Source: Tupaia tana (lineage: Eukaryota; Chordata; Mammalia; Scandentia; Tupaiidae). From it: a DNA stretch of 64,000 bases. This document shows positions 59,575 to 64,000 of this stretch, piece after piece. The notes beneath the pieces were generated by a model, which worked only from the letters and a program-made list of their open reading frames with translations, did no database searches and was not told the origin of the DNA. Both the position numbers and the translations under genes were made by a program. Within the stretch, counting starts at the first letter, position 1. Every line of letters begins with the position of its first letter. The DNA lies in assembly GCA_026018925.1 (NCBI GenBank), contig JAKSZU010000005.1, positions 19,392,779-19,456,778 on the forward strand. The letters are read 5' to 3'.

Positions 59575-60665
59575 GATCTGCACATGAATTGAAAACTTTA
59601 TTCTTTTAAATGCACTTGTGTGTACAGTTCTATGCACATTTTGGGTGTAGAATCATGTAACTACCACAATCAAGATATAGAATTGTTCTATCACCACAGG
59701 GCTCCCTCATGTATACTATGATCTTCAACAACCCCTGACATCCATCCACCTTGATCTCCAGAATTCTGTTTATAAGAAAGTTACATTGGGAACCAGCAGT
59801 TAGCGTAATGGCTATGTCGCTGGGTTCCCATGTAGTCTACCACGGTTCGCGTCCCGGACCCAGTGGCTTAAAACTCACGCCGAGCACTTGTGCGTGCGTG
59901 CCCAAGATCCCAAGAGGTGAATGGAGGAGAAGGGATTGTGGCGTGACCATCCCCCCTGGGGGGTGATTTCTCGCTTTCTGTCTCTAATGTCTCTGTCTGG
60001 CGAGTGCACATGCCCTATAGCGAAAATCTCTCTCTCAAAAAAAAAAAAAAAAAAAGAAAGTTACATTAATGAACTAATTTAAATTGGCTTTTTTTCACTC
60101 AGCATATTTCCCATGAGTTGCTGAATTTGTCAATAGTTGGAACTTCGTTTTATTTACTCAGTGTATCACAGACCTTTGCTGTCAGTCTATATAGATCTAG
60201 CTTATTTTTCTTAAAAGATGCATGTTATTACATGGAATGGATTTATTCACTAACATCTTTTAATTATGAACATTTGTTTCTATTTTTTTATTCCAACCGC
60301 AATGATTGTCATGCATATCTTTATAAAGATATCCTTGCACAGTTGCATAATTCTGTGGAATAGATTCTTCCAAGTGGAATTCTTCAGCAAATGGGTAGGC
60401 ACTAGTACTTCAAAAATACCCTCCAGTAATATCGTACCAATTATGTCAACAATAATCACACTATAAGAGAAGATGCTAAGAGAGAAGATGCTAATGAACT
60501 TTTCCCCCTACTTCAAGATAATATGTGGTTGTGGCAGCATATTTAAACAGTAAAATAAAATTACCCAAGTATCTACTGTCCAGAAAATAGTTATTTTGGT
60601 ATATATCCTTCCAGATTTCTCTGTATTTCTTATAACTGTATTTATTGTTAAAAAATAGGGAATCG
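59575..60665 (-). mobile_element. Antisense ancient L1 3' end split by a SINE
   Basis: ttttcactcagcatatttcc and tatatccttccagatttctc are reversed L1 phrases. Confidence 0.68.
59789..60053 (+). mobile_element. L-type SINE
   Basis: Flanked by aagaaagttacatt (59775 and 60055). Confidence 0.95.
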
Positions 60666-60675
60666 CACTTTCATT

Positions 60676-60770
60676 CAGAAACTACAGAGGGCCTACTATG
60701 TTTATGACACTGTTTTAGGCACTGGGGAATATACTAGTAAATAAGAGAGAGTTACAAGCTTTTCTCACCA
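60676..60770 (-). mobile_element. MIR3/L2-like remnant
   Basis: gggcctactatgtttatgac and ttttaggcactggggaatat. Confidence 0.55.
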
Positions 60771-60889
60771 AGGAATTTTTTTTGTTTGGATTTCATGTTT
60801 ATGTATATGAATATATAGACAGATTCATAAAGTAGACGATACAAAGCAAAGTCTGAAAGATTTCACCACCACTACCCTATTAGTCTTTA

Positions 60890-61142
60890 TTTTTTAAAAA
60901 AACTTGCTAGAGGGCACATGTACTCACCGGGGAGAGATACAGAAGAGAAAGTCAAAAGACATCCCTCGCCCCTACCCCAGAAGGGGTAGTTATGCCCAGT
61001 CTCTCCTGCTTTGTTCTTTTGAGATTTGGGGCATGCAAAGACACACTCTCAGTGGGTTTTGGTTTTGGTTTTGTTTTCCCAAGCTGCTGGTAACAGTTTT
61101 GTGGAATCCAGCTACCTCAGCCACCATACCACCAGCTACTCA
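60890..61142 (-). mobile_element. Old L-type SINE
   Basis: cttgctagagggcacatgta terminus; a G/T-rich insertion near 61055. Confidence 0.72.
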
Positions 61143-61202
61143 AACTAGTGATGTTTCCTTCCAGTTTCCAATGGTTTGGTAAGATTTTTCTCAAATTAAA
61201 AA

Positions 61203-61355
61203 AAAACAAAAATTTTTTTTAATTGCCAGGGAGTGAATAAACTCACCAGAGAGATGAAGTATCCCTGATAGGGCAATCCTCCTTCCATCTCTCCATCATG
61301 TCAGGATTTTGAATATGCATGCACACATGCCCATCATATTTCCCAAGCTACTAGG
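61203..61355 (-). mobile_element. Old L-type SINE, partial
   Basis: taattgccagggagtgaata terminus; stops at gctactagggcc. Confidence 0.65.
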
Positions 61356-61672
61356 GCCAGAACTGCCTTATATGCAGAATGGGAAGGAAGGAGAAGTCCT
61401 GGTTGAAGAACAAACAGTATGTGTGATAAAGCATGGACTGGCAGCATCACTTAAATCCCCTTTACCAGGTGGGAGGCAATGATATGGAGGGGTGAAAGTC
61501 AACGAAGTTAACATCACAGGATTGTTAAAACACTTATAATTAAACAACCTGTGACACAAAAGAAACCATTAGTTCCCATTCCTGTGTATTCTGGGAGACA
61601 TGAGAAAGTAAAACATGCAAAATGGCAAACATCACTTTACTTTGCCACAGTGGTTCTGAAAAGCCAGTTTAT
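61356..61672. other. Unassigned intergenic sequence
   Basis: No gene or repeat could be assigned. Confidence 0.4.
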
Positions 61673-61674
61673 AG

Positions 61675-61818
61675 GGGCTGGCAGCTGGTGTAGTTGGGGT
61701 GATGGACTCGCATGTGGCCGACTTTGGTTTGAGTCCCAGACCTGGCAGCTTGATGTCTTACTCTATCCCTGGTCAAATTGAAGAATAATGATAATGAATA
61801 CAATTAAATAAAATCTTT
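61675..61818 (+). mobile_element. S-type SINE
   Basis: ggggctggcagctggtgtag head; ctggtcaaattgaagaataa tail. Confidence 0.85.
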
Positions 61819-61819
61819 T

Positions 61820-62054
61820 TATGGAGGTTTTTGCTATAGGGCATGTGCACTCGCCAGAGACACACACAGAGACAGAAAGCAAGAGATCACCCCCCAGGGG
61901 GGATGGCCACACGGCAATCCCTTCTCCATTCTTCTCTCTGGATCTTGGGCAGGCACGCCTGGTGTGAGTTTTAAGCCACCGGGTCTGGGACCCAAACCGC
62001 GTTTGGCTACATGGGAATTAAGCGACATAGCCATTACGCTAACTGCTGGTCCCA
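61820..62054 (-). mobile_element. L-type SINE
   Basis: Near-consensus; lies directly behind the S-type tail. Confidence 0.9.
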
Positions 62055-62262
62055 ATAATTCTTATTTTTTAAAAAGCCAGTCTATAAAGAATGAAAAAAG
62101 GCCAGTGGTATGTCATTTGTTCTTTTTTTCCTGTCAAAACAGACTTTTCGCTATTGAGTAGTTATTTCTTCCCCCCTGCCCAAACACCCAGTGTTTGAAT
62201 TGGAGATGGGAGGAGGGGGAGAGAAGGTTGCTTCATTTCTCTCTACTGGCCACTACTGGTTC

Positions 62263-62466
62263 TTTTTTTTTTTTTTTTTTTTAAGATTCTTGCTATTGGT
62301 CACATGCACTCGCGGGGGGTGGGGGGGTCGGAGAGGATATGACCACGCCACAATCCTTTCTCCATTCTCTCAGGATTCCATTTGAGATTTAAGCTGTGGG
62401 TCCAAGACTCAAGCTGCAGTCGACTATGTGGGAGTCCAGCAACCATTATGCCATTTGCTGGTCCCA
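62263..62466 (-). mobile_element. L-type SINE with shortened body
   Basis: G run at 62313-62328; middle of the body lost. Confidence 0.82.
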
Positions 62467-62725
62467 ATTTTTGGAATTTTACTAGTCTAAAAACTGAGCA
62501 TCATAGCGCACCCTCAGAGCCTTCTTGTTTAATTCAGCAGCCTCAATATAGAAACTCTACCCCTTTGGAAGAGAACTGGAACACTGATGCCATGAAAGAA
62601 CACCAGATAAGAAAAAAATCTATTATTCAGCATCTGAATAACCATGATTTTTACATTTTACAGTGATTTGAAAAAGTAACTAAAGTGACTTCCAAAGTTA
62701 AATTATGTCTGATAAAAGCTAAATT

Positions 62726-62990
62726 TTTTTTTTCTTTTTTTTGGAGAGGTTTTTGCTATAGGGCGCGTGCGCTCGCCAGACAGACAGAGACAGAGAGATA
62801 GAAAGCAGGAAATCACCCCCCAGGGGGGATGGCCACACCGCAATCCCTTCTCCTCCATTCTCCTCTCGGGATCTTGGGCACGCACGCACACGCGCCCGGC
62901 GTGAGTTTAAGCCGCCGGGTCCGGGACTCGAACCGCGGTCGACTACGTGGGAGTCCAGCGACATAGCCATTACGCTAACTGCTGGTCCCA
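62726..62990 (-). mobile_element. L-type SINE, left half of an inverted pair
   Basis: Near-perfect copy with CpGs intact; its head end faces the next element. Confidence 0.95.
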
Positions 62991-63008
62991 AATTTTTAAG
63001 GCTCTTCT

Positions 63009-63290
63009 GGGACCAGCAGTTGGTGTAATGGCTATGTTGCTGGACTCCCATGTAATCAACTGCAGTTCGAGTACCGGACCTGGTGGCTTAAACTCAGCCT
63101 GGTGCGTGTGTGTGCGTGCCCAAGATCCTGAGAGGAGAATGGAGGAGAAGGGATTGTGGCGTGGCCATCCCCCCGGGGGATGATTTCATGTTTTCTTTCT
63201 CTCTTTCTCTCTCTTTCTGGCGAGCGCATGCGCCCTATAGCAAAAACCTCTCAAAAAAAAAAAAACAAAAAACAAAACAAAAAACAAAAA
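63009..63290 (+). mobile_element. L-type SINE, right half of an inverted pair
   Basis: gggaccagcagttggtgtaa head 18 bp from the previous one; A-rich tail with C interruptions. Confidence 0.94.
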
Positions 63291-63394
63291 AAACTTCAGT
63301 CTTTGAATAAACCAAAGTACACCACAATTTTGTTGCACTGAAACAACACCTATTTTATAGGTGGTTTCCCCAAATTATTAGCCAATCTCTCTCT

Positions 63395-63566
63395 TTTTTT
63401 TTAAGAATTATTTTACTTTATTTATTATCATCATTATTGTTTTCCAGTTTGATCAGAGAGAGACAGAGAGAGGAAGTGAGAAAGCAAGCCACCAGGTCTG
63501 AGACTTGAACCATGGTCAGCCATGTGGGAGTCCAGCGCCTTTAACCACCATGCCACTTGCCAGCCC
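63395..63566 (-). mobile_element. S-type SINE
   Basis: ccagtttgatcagagagaga start; gccacttgccagcccc end. Confidence 0.9.
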
Positions 63567-64000
63567 CGCCAATCTTTTTTTATAACCACTTTTTTAAACC
63601 AGATTTTTGAGTTAATCAAAACCAGTTATTCTCTCATTTAGAATTTACCATTTTATAACAAAAACAAAAACTGATTAAATACAAGACTTTGTTTATTAAT
63701 AAAGTAATTATGATTTTTAAAACAAATTTTTATAATGTTTTATGTACATGTTAATGTAGGTTAGGCCATCCAGAAGACAAAGCAGAGTCAACATTAAGTC
63801 ATGGTCCAGAATTATACAAATGAGAATAAATACAAGGCTTGTGGTACTTGGTAAGTAAAGAAAACAAAAGTAAACTGTATTTCAAATTTGCTTATATAAA
63901 AACATATTAAAGATCATTTTAAAATAGTGTCCATCTTTTTTAAATGGGCACAGACTCATCTGCAATCATGTACAAATATAAACTTGACTAATAGCTTTCT
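63567..64000. other. Unassigned AT-rich end of the window
   Basis: No gene or repeat could be assigned. Confidence 0.4.

Overview
The window is nuclear DNA from a placental mammal. It carries the SAP18 - SKA3 - MRPL57 block in the same order and orientations (+, -, +) as human 13q12. All three genes can be read exon by exon, with consensus splice sites and full family length. Two processed retrocopies lie beyond MRPL57. One is EXOSC8 on the minus strand, with an unbroken 276-codon frame. The other is PSMA3 on the plus strand, broken by frameshifts and a stop. Each has a poly(A) tail and a perfect 15-bp target-site duplication. No other protein-coding gene was found; the flanking neighbours known from human (LATS2, ZDHHC20) do not reach into the window.

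Roughly half of the DNA is retroposon. The dominant family is a tRNA-related SINE with two layouts. L-type copies (about 240-270 bp) run: tRNA-like head (core tggcgtaatggctatgtcgc, B box ggttcgagtcc); a body with a C6/G6 palindrome (atcccccctggggggtgat); a CT-rich stretch; gcgccctatagcaaaaacct; poly(A). S-type copies (about 150-190 bp) have the same head joined directly to the CT-rich stretch and end in ctggtcaaattaaaataaat. A third, older family (T-type) has a ggggctgga head and an unrelated body. There are also ancient MIR, L2-like and L1 remnants, two 7SL/Alu-like fragments and a short palindromic mariner-like element. Long open frames such as those encoding MCVRAQDPERRMEEKG are SINE translations, not genes.

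Host: the gene order and ancient repeats say placental mammal, and the 7SL-derived fragments point to Euarchontoglires. Absence of dimeric Alu, B1, ID and rabbit C elements, with a private tRNA SINE dominating, makes a colugo (Dermoptera) my best guess. I could not confirm this without a repeat library.

Layout: 1-14400 is intergenic, with a possible LTR, L1 pieces and SINEs. 14450-20700 is SAP18, starting in a CpG-rich promoter. 20700-28700 is intergenic. 28700-52793 is SKA3, with eight coding exons scattered among SINEs. 52794-53264 is a divergent CpG-rich promoter shared by SKA3 and MRPL57. 53265-53690 is MRPL57. 54000-64000 holds the two retrocopies, SINEs and L1 remnants. SAP18 (RNA processing and repression), SKA3 (kinetochore) and MRPL57 (mitoribosome) are housekeeping or cell-cycle genes with no operon-like relationship. 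Only SKA3 and MRPL57 share regulatory DNA.
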